Origin: Ostrinia nubilalis
Taxonomy: Eukaryota > Arthropoda > Insecta > Lepidoptera > Crambidae
Length of the DNA stretch: 64,000 bases
NCBI RefSeq assembly: GCF_963855985.1
Contig: NC_087095.1
Coordinates: 6,210,001-6,274,000, forward strand
Direction of reading: 5' to 3'
The translations under genes and the position numbers were made by a program. The notes beneath the pieces are model-generated. The model did not search any database. It was not told the origin of the DNA and saw only the letters and a list, made by a program, of their open reading frames with translations. Below are positions 50,401 to 55,368 of this stretch, one piece after another. The stretch's first letter is position 1. The number at the start of each line of letters is the position of its first letter.

Positions 50401-52006
50401 GGTCATGGGGGACCTAAGATTTTCAAACTTAGATTCCACATAGATACTATTTTAGTATATTTTGGAGCGCATATTTTGACCAATTAGAAACTTTTTACAT
50501 AATAATATATTTTTATCATGGCCATGATTGGTAATTATATTTTATTATCCAAATGTAATGAACAAGTTTGAAATCGTCCTAAAAATAAATTAATGCCTGT
50601 TATTTGTATTGGCACTAATTATAGAGCTTACTGATTCATTCATTTGAGCTCCCGTTCCTCATAGAGAGATGTAGGTAAATGCTGATTGATTTACGTAGCG
50701 TGTGAAATATAACGCTCCACCACATCATTAAAATGCCCGAAAGTCGATCCATATGTTTTATTCCGCTAAAGGCTGTATAAAGCTGTATTGTACTCGTTTG
50801 AGACGGAAGACAGATAAATGAAAAGGTTTCCTACTCGTATCTAATTAATTAATTGCACATTCTTATTTATCTATAACAAACAAAAGATAAAGTCCTATCT
50901 AATTCAACGAATGGCAGATTATTTATCTAGGTATCTATTTTCCACGCTATAGCGTTAGTTAAGTTGAAAAATCTATAATACTTTATGCAACAATCAAACA
51001 CTAAAAAATACCGTATTACATAATTTTTTTATAACTTTTCTGAACTAAAACAATCTATAAGGTTGACAGTCTTACATTTAAATAATAACCTGAACAAAGT
51101 GGCTTTGTAGATGGTGATTCTGAGATATTAATGTCTCATACTTTCAGTCGTTTGGGTGTTACAATTAATCTGCCTGGCTTGGGGATAACGTTTTAAGGCT
51201 ATATTTTAAAGAATATAAATTTTTAGACAGTGAGTAATCTTGAATTAACTTGTGGTTGTTCAAATACTCCTGTTAAACTCTCCTAAAGCAGAAAATATCT
51301 TGGGTTTGTGTAAGCAGGGGTTCACCACAATAGTCCAGCGGTCAAAAGGGCGTGCTGAAACCTTTTATTTATTGTCGCCTTAGATCCACCGCAATATTAT
51401 TATTGAGAAGGTAAAAGTTTGTTCAGATGGATGGATGTTTATTTTACTCATTGACGCAAAAACTATCGGACGAATTTTGGTGAAACTACTATTTCACGAC
51501 CATTAATATTTGTATTTACATGGCAATCCACAGTTAGAAAGTAGACATAGATCCTATCGCACAATGAATAGAATACGCAGTCACAAATAATTAAAAAAAA
51601 CTTTACTTTTTTCCAAGAAGAGGTTTATAAGTTTAGTTAATCTTCTGTACACGCTGTATGATGGCACTCTTTTTAACCGATCGTATGCCGAGATTCCAGA
51701 CAATGCAAAATTAATTGTCTCGTCTTAATTATTGCTTAGGTATACAAGGCATTATAATGTGCGATGTATAAACGTAATAAAATTTATTTATCGACGTGCT
51801 CTTTCGCAGAAATGGTTGGTGTCAACGGGTCGACAGTACACCGGCGCACGCTGGTCGGCTGCAAGTGCCGCCTATCCCGAAACAACAGCAAATGTCCCAC
51901 GTGTGCGTCACTGAAGCAACTAAAGCTCACCGTACCGGAAGTAGAGCACTTCCCGCGCCCGCCGCCCGCCCAGGCGGTCTCAGTGCGTTCGCATTTCTCA
52001 TACTAA
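13425..52006 (+). CDS. RYa-R: RYamide receptor (neuropeptide Y-type GPCR), six coding exons
   Basis: Class A GPCR that would sit in the plasma membrane and bind RYamide-type neuropeptides. Joining six exons gives 456 residues. What I see: N-glycosylation sites NET and NHS in the first 42 residues; TM1 with GN (N84); TM2 with D112; TM3 with C140 and DRY (164-166); TM4 with W190; TM5 with P246; TM6 with CWLP (299-302); TM7 with NPIIY (343-347); a C-tail with CLC at 365-367, a possible palmitoylation site. The stretches RPPGEAQTLRDSRM before TM6 and WFASHWLAMSHSCYNPIIY in TM7 match what I know of Drosophila CG5811 (464 residues). All junctions keep frame and follow GT-AG. No other host gene overlaps it. 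An upstream noncoding or coding exon outside the annotated part cannot be excluded. Family is near certain; the RYamide assignment is strong but from memory of the family, not a search. Confidence 0.88.
14646..16661. mobile_element. hAT-type DNA transposon, non-autonomous, interrupted by a LINE
   Basis: The left end CAGGGCCGGATTAACCAT and the complement of the right end CAGTGCCGTATTATCCAT are matching imperfect TIRs. The 8-bp target duplication GTGACAAT is exact on both sides (14638-14645 and 16662-16669), as expected of hAT. Near each end is GGGGCCCCTAGGCAC or a close match. No hAT transposase is seen. The interior is mostly an R1-type LINE on the - strand. The element lies in intron 1 of RYa-R. 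Confidence 0.88.
14705..16440 (-). pseudogene. R1-type LINE relic (RT and C-terminal part), frameshifted
   Basis: On the - strand, translation gives in pieces: STVDTLQRLKSL with a following domain-A region near 16300; LGPLLWNLGFNWLLRG; CYADDTLV (YADD at about 16040-16051); KMKYLGLTLDGRW; ALYGASIWADAL; and the tail LPSLVNAMLGSEG with an Arg-rich end. The segments lie in different frames, with stops, so the gene is dead. The order and motifs fit R1-clade elements. The 5' half, including the endonuclease, is missing. A run of A on the - strand near 14702-14708 may be the poly(A) tail. GC content is far above the surrounding intron. Confidence 0.85.
16789..17117 (+). repeat. Tandem repeat of the intron 1/exon 2 boundary, period about 137 bp
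   Basis: Three successive units each hold about 68 bp of intron and 69 bp of exon. The functional exon start (17049-17117, ATTTGCAGCGAGCAGTGG...GCGCTACAG) matches 16912-16980 with few changes, and a decayed copy ends at 16845. The marker GAGCAGTA occurs at 16812, 16948 and 17085 (spacings 136 and 137). The intron parts (ATTTACCATA...TCAATCT) match as well. The upstream copies have no donor site and are out of frame with the exon. Confidence 0.88.
17045..17243 (+). CDS. RYa-R: RYa-R coding exon 2 (extracellular loop 2, TM5, intracellular loop 3)
   Basis: The acceptor is ttgtatgttag|GGAC. The first base completes codon 218 (GT+G, Val). It encodes DICSEQW with the loop-2 cysteine C221, TM5 with the FALPLTAL core (P246), and the basic loop-3 end HSKRK. 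The donor is GTTAGT at 17244, phase 0. Its first 69 bases are repeated upstream as decayed tandem copies (see the repeat at 16789-17117). Confidence 0.93.
17244..18076 (+). other. RYa-R intron 2
   Basis: 833 bp. It holds a probable LINE or SINE tail at about 17745-17935 and otherwise AT-rich sequence with no recognised feature. Confidence 0.85.
17745..17935 (-). mobile_element. Probable LINE or SINE 3' tail relic
   Basis: An A-rich start (AAATAGTTTATTAAAAC on +) followed by moderately GC-rich sequence with ACTGTGCCAACAGGCTC and CGTCCGTGGAAGACC (on -). The pattern fits a reversed retroposon tail. No coding frame recognised. Confidence 0.4.
18077..18145 (+). CDS. RYa-R: RYa-R coding exon 3 (TM6 micro-exon)
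   Basis: A 69-bp exon of exactly 23 codons between tttcag and GTAAGT, phase 0 at both ends. It reads MIKMMVTVVAVF followed by TICWLPLN, the TM6 CWxP motif of class A receptors. It is too short to be found by ORF length alone and is recognised by its motif and by fit with its neighbours. Confidence 0.94.
18933..19358 (+). pseudogene. Tc1-like transposase N-terminal fragment (left arm)
   Basis: 141 codons from ATG. It begins MSITSAQVAQIVLLRSQGRM (helix-turn-helix), then the linker RRPRSGELRCKSARDD and a second HTH (ISRNRVLTTFEIRQRLQTAS, VSEHTIRRRMEDH). It stops just before the catalytic domain. The DNA-binding half is intact, so if expressed it could bind the TIRs without cutting; that is inference. 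Confidence 0.85.
19369..19915 (-). pseudogene. Tc1-like transposase fragment with first catalytic Asp (right arm and loop)
   Basis: Read on the - strand this is the same protein as the left arm. The initiator ATG is changed to ACG (near 19915) and GAA is changed to a TAA stop after RRPARGP. Past the arm it continues into VLWIDDCRVTLRAPDGRG, the first DD region of Tc1 transposases. The second Asp and last acidic residue are absent. Confidence 0.85.
21080..21160 (+). mobile_element. Possible tRNA-derived SINE relic
   Basis: GTCGTGGGTCGATTCCCGC resembles a Pol III B box (GGTTCGATTCC) and is preceded about 40 bp upstream by GTCTAAGTAGATGG, a weak A box. A similar weaker sequence (GTAGGTTCTAGTTCCA then TTAAGGCAG) occurs at about 29305-29335. 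No cloverleaf can be drawn with confidence. Confidence 0.4.
21859..21937. repeat. 79-bp imperfect hairpin
   Basis: CTATCAGCGAGCTCGCAAC and its near complement at 21921-21937 enclose TAGTTCGAGACTTGAACTA. The whole can fold as one stem of about 35 bp with mismatches. Confidence 0.6.
23158..23335 (-). mobile_element. LINE 3' tail, reversed
   Basis: It starts GTCAAAGTCAAAATTTCTTTATT on + (an A-rich tail on -) and ends GAAGCGCCGCAACAAACTC. I recall this combination as a common lepidopteran LINE 3' end. No ORF remains. Confidence 0.55.
23362..23838. mobile_element. TIR element, GTTACGGTnAAnGTGATAAA ends
   Basis: 477 bp with long imperfect inverted repeats of about 60-90 bp, including AATAACCGGTTATTATGAAT on the left and its counterpart on the right. 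A small GC-rich palindrome (GGTGGCCCTTGGGCCACC) sits near 23690-23707. Non-coding. Confidence 0.8.
24474..24570 (-). mobile_element. RTE/CFDP2-type LINE 3' relic, copy 1
   Basis: On the - strand it contains GAGGCCTTTGTC-like sequence (here AAGGCCTTTGTCTGGCAGTG) encoding the typical C-terminal EAFVQQW motif in mutated form. It is bordered on the left by a GAAGAAGAAG run and ends about 120 bp before exon 4 of RYa-R. Confidence 0.65.
24688..24846 (+). CDS. RYa-R: RYa-R coding exon 4 (extracellular loop 3, TM7, helix 8)
   Basis: 159 bp, 53 codons, between tttatag and GTAAAT, phase 0 at both ends. Loop 3 carries an acidic stretch (HENDEEW), then PYVWFASHWLAMSH, NPIIYCYMN and the basic helix-8 start KYRRGFKQ. 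A LINE-tail relic lies about 120 bp upstream in the intron. Confidence 0.95.
24980..25138. mobile_element. MITE, TAGTGTGAGTTTACATCAAA family, copy 1
   Basis: 159 bp. The ends GGGCCTAGTGTGAG and CTCACACTAAGCCC, with ATCAAACGCGCTCACTAG and its invert inside, form TIRs of about 37 bp. A related copy is at 40296-40484. Confidence 0.85.
26712..27803. mobile_element. TIR transposon with dispersed CTAGGGAnTGACG motif
   Basis: The ends GGGTCATTCCATAAAAAT and ATTTTTGTGGAATGACCC are inverts; ATTC flanks both (26708-26711 and 27804-27807), a possible 4-bp target duplication. Inside are CTAGGGCCTGACG (27050), CTAGGGACTGACG (27065 and 27222), GAGGGAATGACG (27413) and CTAGGGAATGACG (27611), which resemble the terminal GGAATGACCC. 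No transposase frame. Family not identified. Confidence 0.7.
29741..29895 (+). mobile_element. RTE/CFDP2-type LINE 3' relic, copy 2
   Basis: It encodes RGVGRPPTRWTDDLVKVAG, the end motif of lepidopteran endonuclease-RT polyproteins, then GGGLCPAVE in a shifted frame where EAFVQQW would be, and a tail GGCTGAAACAAACGAAAC. 5'-truncated and frameshifted. Confidence 0.75.
30310..30491 (+). mobile_element. Helitron-like element, 3' part
   Basis: CTCTCTCTGTCCC, ACTACGCAACGGATTTTGAT and the terminal CCCGTGCAAAGCCCAAGCGG hairpin region, ending GGGTCGCTAG followed by T. The end form CTAG|T after a hairpin is the Helitron 3' terminus. The 5' limit is approximate. Confidence 0.7.
31149..31348. mobile_element. 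MITE with TAGTTnTTGnAAnTCACGAA ends
   Basis: 200 bp with inverted ends of about 37 bp including CACGAAGGCGAGTGAGCTTT on the left and its complement on the right, bordered by TA on both sides. The reversed open frame inside is not a gene. Confidence 0.85.
32441..32534 (+). CDS. RYa-R: RYa-R coding exon 5 (proximal C-tail)
   Basis: The acceptor tttgtggcag is followed by an open frame in the phase needed after exon 4. It reads ALGGCLCLKFNDASRSY then QRERSSVCEGVPLSG. The first residues continue helix 8, with CLC as possible palmitoylated cysteines; several serines and arginine pairs could be kinase sites. The donor is G|GTAAAG at 32535, phase 1. Coding status is inferred from phase, splice signals and composition; no transcript is available. 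Confidence 0.82.
32589..33166. mobile_element. TIR element (CAGGGTGTACG ends) with nested Helitron
   Basis: The left end TACAGGGTGTACGAGA and right end TCACGTACACCCTGTA are inverts; TA borders both ends. It begins only 54 bp after the exon 5 donor of RYa-R. A 148-bp Helitron-like insertion occupies 32874-33021. Confidence 0.75.
32874..33021 (+). mobile_element. Short non-autonomous Helitron-like element
   Basis: It begins TCTAATATTATAAATGCGAA, a common lepidopteran Helitron 5' end, and finishes ACCGCGGGCAGAAACCTAG followed by T. Only the two ends and little interior are left. Confidence 0.7.
34292..34333 (+). repeat. (GTCT)n microsatellite
   Basis: About ten and a half perfect tetranucleotide units, a frequent component of this Helitron type. 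Confidence 0.97.
34480..35035 (+). repeat. 136-bp minisatellite, about four copies
   Basis: The markers GCAGGTACCTTAGTAAACTT (about 34515, 34652, 34787, 34919) and ACGGGAACGGGAATTAGCG recur with a spacing of about 132-137 bp. Copies differ by a few percent. Confidence 0.9.
35325..36773 (+). pseudogene. LINE ORF2, reverse transcriptase part only (5'-truncated)
   Basis: An open frame of 482 codons without its N terminus and endonuclease. It contains LSLEFGIFPNNWK, NYRPIALLSTLSK, QFGFRKHKSTEDA, FIDLAKAFDTVS, PQGSVLGPILF, YADD (about residue 199), HSC...CSC before KYLGVTLDENL, and QLERAQRALIKVA. The frame is intact to TAG at 36773, so insertion is recent, but no start codon belongs to it. Confidence 0.9.
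36797..36900 (+). repeat. (AC)n microsatellite in LINE 3' UTR
   Basis: A long run of AC dinucleotides with a few interruptions (CTC, AAAAC). The open frames over it are artefacts. Confidence 0.95.
37181..37441 (+). mobile_element. LINE 3' tail with (ATT)n end
   Basis: Directly after the previous LINE: moderately GC-rich sequence (CTGGATCTAGTCTCTGACTA, CTGTGCACAGGAGCTATTGC) running into GGATGTTTATTATTATTATT. It seems to be a separate small 3' fragment, inserted at or near the (ATT)n tail of the first. Confidence 0.55.
37918..38124. mobile_element. hAT MITE with 8-bp target duplication
   Basis: The ends CAGGGTTTCCCAAACTATGG and TTTGGGAACCACTG are hAT-like inverted repeats. CCCTAGAG is duplicated exactly on both sides (37910-37917, 38125-38132). 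Interior GGGTCGCGA repeats. Confidence 0.9.
38253..38495. mobile_element. hAT MITE, second family member
   Basis: The ends CAGCGGTTCCCGAATGG and AATTGGGAAACCCTG; target duplication CTATAATG/CTATAATA (7 of 8). It lies 128 bp from the previous hAT MITE. Open frames across it are not genes. Confidence 0.85.
38851..38973. mobile_element. MITE, GGCTGGGTTGCAC family, copy D
   Basis: The ends GGGCTGGGTTGCACCATC and GGTGGTGCAACTCAGCC; core as in the other copies. Confidence 0.85.
39340..39617 (+). mobile_element. Probable LINE/SINE 3' fragment with (TATTC)n tail
   Basis: GCGCCCTCTGTTGCGCG, a GC-richer body, then GCTGAATAAAGGTATTCTATT with the pentamer repeated about three times. The form (AATAAA then short tandem tail) is that of a non-LTR tail. 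No ORF. Confidence 0.45.
40296..40484. mobile_element. MITE, TAGTGTGAGTTTACATCAAA family, copy 2
   Basis: Ends GTAGTGTGAGTTTACATC and GATGTAAACTCACACTGAG; shares GGCGCTGTACAATCCGT (inverted) with 24980-25138. Confidence 0.8.
43315..43530 (-). pseudogene. LINE C-terminal relic with Cys-rich end motif
   Basis: On the - strand one frame reads NLARWGFLDGLNMECRCGF, then QSMRHLMSCPECPSNCT and ATDNATLVAEFWADTV before a stop. The CxCG...Q.M.HL..C pattern is the C-terminal zinc-like end of some insect LINE polyproteins. About 65 codons remain. Confidence 0.7.
45168..45286. mobile_element. MITE, CACCATCAATCCCTAATTTT family, copy 1
   Basis: 119 bp; inverted ends about 35 bp (CCCGTTTTCACCATCAATCC and its complement). 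Related copy at 53563-53682. Confidence 0.88.
47380..47567 (-). mobile_element. LINE 3' end with long poly(A), reversed
   Basis: A run of 45 or more T on + (poly(A) on -) is preceded, on the - strand, by GC-rich sequence (CCAGCGCGCGTCCCTT). The GC bias and poly(A) fit R1/TRAS-type elements. The long pure tail suggests a young insertion. Confidence 0.65.
47585..47640 (+). mobile_element. Fragment of a common lepidopteran retroposon tail
   Basis: AACCGACTTCAAAAACGAAA followed by GGTTCTATGTTCGGCTG resembles the ubiquitous 'TTTTTGAAGTCGGTT' repeat of Lepidoptera, known from memory. Too short to classify. Confidence 0.4.
48865..48992 (-). mobile_element. RTE/CFDP2-type LINE 3' relic, copy 3
   Basis: The reverse strand contains GGTGGAAGGACGATCTGGTA (WKDDLVK-like), a CGGTC...TGGAAAAC block and GCCTTTGTCCAGCAGTGGAC, ending in GGCTGAAACGAACGATG. 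It matches 29741-29895 in order. Confidence 0.8.
51425..51510 (+). mobile_element. Possible Helitron fragment
   Basis: GATGGATGGATGTTTATTTT then GCAAAAACTATCGGACGAATTTTG, a block seen in the Helitron-like elements at 30310 and 34171. No ends visible. Confidence 0.4.
51810..52006 (+). CDS. RYa-R: RYa-R coding exon 6 (distal C-tail and stop)
   Basis: The acceptor ctctttcgcag is followed by AA, completing the Glu codon begun in exon 5, then MVGVNGSTVHRR and a cysteine-containing basic stretch (CKCRLSRNNSKC). A proline-rich segment (FPRPPPAQ) and the end HFSY precede TAA at 52004-52006. The exon lies 19.3 kb from exon 5. Phase, splice site and GC-rich codon use support it. It could instead be one of several alternative C-terminal exons. 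Confidence 0.8.
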
Positions 52007-52011
52007 GGCCA

Positions 52012-52239
52012 GTACCTCTAGCATGAACAACTTTCGTCTTCGAATCGTTTGCGTAATCGATAAAATTCGATACTCAATCTTCGAATTAAACGATAACGTG
52101 ACAATTTTGATTCACAAATACCACATCTCATACTAAGTTCACTTTTTATTTCGCTATTGTAGTTTTCGTACTAAATCTTTTGATGGCTATTCGAATACGC
52201 AAACGATTTGAACTCGAAAGTTTTTCGTGCTAGCCGTAC
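52012..52239. mobile_element. MITE abutting the RYa-R stop codon
   Basis: 228 bp. The left end GTACCTCTAGCATGAACAAC and the complement of the right end GTACGGCTAGCACGAAAAAC match, and similarity continues through AACTTTCG and AATCGTTTGCGTA for about 47 bp. It starts 5 bp after TAA. Confidence 0.88.
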
Positions 52240-52240
52240 A

Positions 52241-52356
52241 GGTTGCACCATCTTACTTTAACTTTGACAAACGTCAAAAATCTGTAAAACTCCCTACAAA
52301 AAACACCGGTTAGCGTTGTAGTTACGGTCAAAGTTAGGTGATGCAACTCAGCCTAA
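52241..52356. mobile_element. MITE, GGCTGGGTTGCAC family, copy E
   Basis: Directly after the previous MITE. The left end is cut to GGTTGCACCATCTTAC; the right end GATGCAACTCAGCC is complete. It lies before both AATAAA signals. Confidence 0.85.
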
Positions 52357-52617
52357 GAACCGCGCAAAGGATTTTTAGTGTCCTCATTTCACTTCGGAAC
52401 TATTTCGTGCAAATTTTCCAGGTGAATTGAGTCAACTTTCTACACCCAGGTGAATAAAGTGGAATAAACCTGCGCAAATGCCTTCGTTACCGACACAGTA
52501 TCACAGGAACCGAGTCTTGAGACTTCACTTGAGTGAAAAAACTGGACTCAAACATTGTTGATACTGATTCATGCTGTAAAAAGCTGAAACATAATGTATT
52601 CACTTGTCTGGTGGCTT

Positions 52618-52751
52618 GTACAGTTAGCGTCAAATAGTCCGTGACAACCAGTGACCAAAAAGTTGATACACAAACTTATTGTAATTGTAGCAAAGACGTG
52701 TTACAAAAATAAATATTGGCTACTTTGGGTGTGTTTACGCTGACAGTATTA
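52618..52751. mobile_element. MITE, GTACAGTCAGCG family, copy 2
   Basis: Ends TGTACAGTTAGCGTCAAA and TTTACGCTGACAGTA; interior CCAAAAAGTTGATACACAA and TATTGGCTACTTTGGGTG match the reversed interior of 140-270. Confidence 0.75.
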
Positions 52752-52818
52752 TACGAGTACAACACAAAAGCGTAAGTATTTTAAACTATTATGTTGCATT
52801 TTTACTATAAAATTATCA

Positions 52819-52958
52819 CTTCACGGGATTTATTGCAACAATATCTATTTTAACGGTAAATAAAATATTTATGACTCGTGCAACCGAGCTGAAACGTCGG
52901 GAGGGTAAATATTTTATTTACCGTTAAAATAGATATTGTTGCAACAAATCCCGTGAAG
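52819..52958. mobile_element. Near-perfect hairpin element, 53-bp arms
   Basis: CTTCACGGGATTTATTGCAA through AATAAAATATTTA is inverted after a 34-bp loop (CGTGCAACCGAGCTGAAACG). Only about one mismatch lies in the arms. Such an RNA would fold into a pre-miRNA-like stem; whether it is transcribed is unknown. Confidence 0.85.
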
Positions 52959-53562
52959 AGATAATTTTAAAAGCGTAAGTTTTTGCAGCCTGTAACTTAC
53001 ACGAACTTTATAAGAACGAACGGTTTTAAATTGACGTTGACTTGTTACTTTAGTAGTAAACCTGATTTAGTGCAATATATTTTTAAGTTACCTAACTTAA
53101 GTCTAATTTAATATATTGATGAAAAAGACTTCAATGCTACGACTGTAAAAATATTATACTTATTTTATGTTAGAAATCTTAATAATTAGTAGGTAGTTAG
53201 TAACGCCGGACTCATTCTGTTAAGAGAAAATAGTTTAGACAATGTATTGAATATTTTTTATTGTTCTTCATATATATTTTTCGATTAAATTACTGTATTT
53301 GTAGGTATCTTTATACATAATTATTGTTCTCAAGTAAGTAATAAATGTAAGCATAATCTTTTATGGAAATAAACTAAAAAGCTAAAACTATTTTTTATTT
53401 GGTAACAGAAAATCCTTAAAATTGTATTAATTTTTATCCCCACCATAAATGGCGAAGAAAATCGGCAAGACTTGGAGCGAGATCAAACGCGAAACTCAAA
53501 GCCGAACGCGATGGAGGATTGTTGTGGACACCCTCTGCCCCATCTAGGGAACATAGGACCTT

Positions 53563-53682
53563 AATGCCCGTATTCACCATCAATCCCTAATTTTTAAGTG
53601 ACCCCTATGAAAACAAAATTCCTGTTACGTGTTACCATAGGGGTCACTTAAAAATTAGGAATTGATGGTGAAAACAGGCATA
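53563..53682. mobile_element. MITE, CACCATCAATCCCTAATTTT family, copy 2
   Basis: Inverted ends ATGCCCGTATTCACCATC and GATGGTGAAAACAGGCAT; the inner pair TAAGTGACCCCTATG / CATAGGGGTCACTTA is exact. Confidence 0.9.
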
Positions 53683-54044
53683 AGTCAAGTAAGTCTCAAA
53701 TGGATATACACTCGACATCAAATAAATCGCACCTCCCGCAAAAAGCACTTTCAAACGTAAGGTTATGCATCCCCACTTCCCACCAATATTGACACCATTT
53801 AAAAGACTAGTTCTAAACTTCATTTCTCTAAAGGAAAGGTTTTTACCCCAAAAATTTGTCTTTAGAAAGATCTAGAATCACTTCTTCAAAAAATAGGTAG
53901 TTAGGTACGCTTGAGCCAACTTTTATGGGTATAAAACTGTTAAGAACGTTTACGCGAATCGCGGCATTTCAAGGGGCATCATTGGAAATGATTTGCGCGC
54001 GGCGTTTTTTAATAGTTTTCAAATGTTTATAGCAAACACAATAA

Positions 54045-55368
54045 GGGTGTCATACTTGCTATCGAACGTCGAAGTATCTATTGTCTAGATATTGACAACT
54101 ATGCATCAACGGGTCGCTACATCTACGGTACTCTATATTAATTAGTACGTTACAATGAATGTTTTGTTATCGAACGTCGATGTATTTATTGTCTAGATAT
54201 CGACAACTATGCATCAACGGGTCGCTACATCTACAGTAGGTACTCCATAATAATTAGTAGGTACGTTACAATGAATGTTGCTGTATCTATTTGTATTCCC
54301 GCTTTGGCATGGGTTTTTTAACGTACGCCCGCAACCCACGGATTTGCTCGCAAGGACTTCGTCACACACACGCACGCGTATGTACTCAAATGTCTCCGCA
54401 GCGCCTAGTCGTTGTTGCCCCGTTCCGTTGACAGCAATATGGGATCATCTTTAATATATCTGTAACAGTTTCAAAATCCGATTAAAAATCCAATGCCGCT
54501 TAAAGTGAGAGAAATGTCTAAAGTTCTAATAGAATTGAAAGTTTTATTCGGTCAAAATTCTTATAGCAATAATTAGTAATACATTTCAAATATTAAGTAC
54601 CTATACAGGGTGGAAACGATAAGTGATCTAACTCGATTATTTCTAAACTACACAAGATACCGAAAAACTGATTACTGATCCTGAAAGTGCTTCACGAGCT
54701 CTTTCAAACGATATTAGTAATAGGTTACAGACTGGATAATATCCGAAAATTCAATGTTACTAGCTTCCATACATTTAGTACTGCCACAGTAATGGCACTC
54801 ATTACTTGATAATGTTAGCAAGTAAAGCCTAAAACCAATGTTTTCCATGAATAATTTTAAATAAGAATGCAAGTTAAATAGGTGGTAGTACATAATAATT
54901 ATTTTATCATTAAAATTGAATATTTTGATATTGATAAAATTGAATATTACCTTTCGATTCAAATACCGAATATTTTTCAATCGATAAATTATCGAGAACT
55001 ATTAATAATAAATTGGCATTTAATAATTAATTACTTTATTTCATTATATAAATACACAATAATAATTATGTATGATTAAAAAAATGTTTTTTCTTAATAC
55101 TTTACCTTTTAGTACAAAATTTGGTAGGAAAATATTACTTACCCACCCTGAGAAGTTCGTTATTTACCCACCGCGACTTTTGATGTCATGACACTGATTA
55201 AACAACCGATTGATTTCATGACTTTTAATATGTTGTACCGTAGATGTAGCGACCCGTTGATTTCATGACTTTTAATATGGAGTACCGTAGATGTAGCGAC
55301 CCGTTGATGCATAGTTGTCGATATCTAGACAATAGATACTTCAACGTTCGATAGCAAGTATGACACCC
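54045..55368. mobile_element. Foldback-like element with tandem repeats in its arms
   Basis: The ends GGGTGTCATACTTGCTATCG and its complement start TIRs of about 90 bp. CAACGGGTCGCTACATCTAC occurs twice in the left arm (about 120 bp apart) and twice in the right arm in reverse. The flanks ACACAATAA and AAACAATAA could be an imperfect 9-bp target duplication. No transposase found; the interior is AT-rich with one GC-richer block at 54300-54460. Confidence 0.8.

Larger units (their letters stand above)
32535..51809 (+). other. RYa-R intron 5
   Basis: 19275 bp, the largest intron. It holds a TIR element with a nested Helitron (32589-33166), a satellite-bearing Helitron (34171-35087), a 5'-truncated LINE (35318-37170), hAT MITEs (37918-38124, 38253-38495), other MITEs and several LINE tails. 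Long unannotated AT-rich stretches with no supportable gene: 33167-34170, 40485-43310, 43530-45167, 45287-47280, 47640-48860 and 48990-51425. Confidence 0.75.
52007..52480 (+). other. Predicted 3' UTR of RYa-R with two AATAAA signals
   Basis: Two poly(A) signals AATAAA lie at 52453-52458 and 52463-52468, the first such pair after the stop. If cleavage follows them, the 3' UTR is about 470 bp, of which about 340 bp are two adjacent MITEs (52012-52239 and 52241-52356). The exact cleavage site is not visible. Confidence 0.5.
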
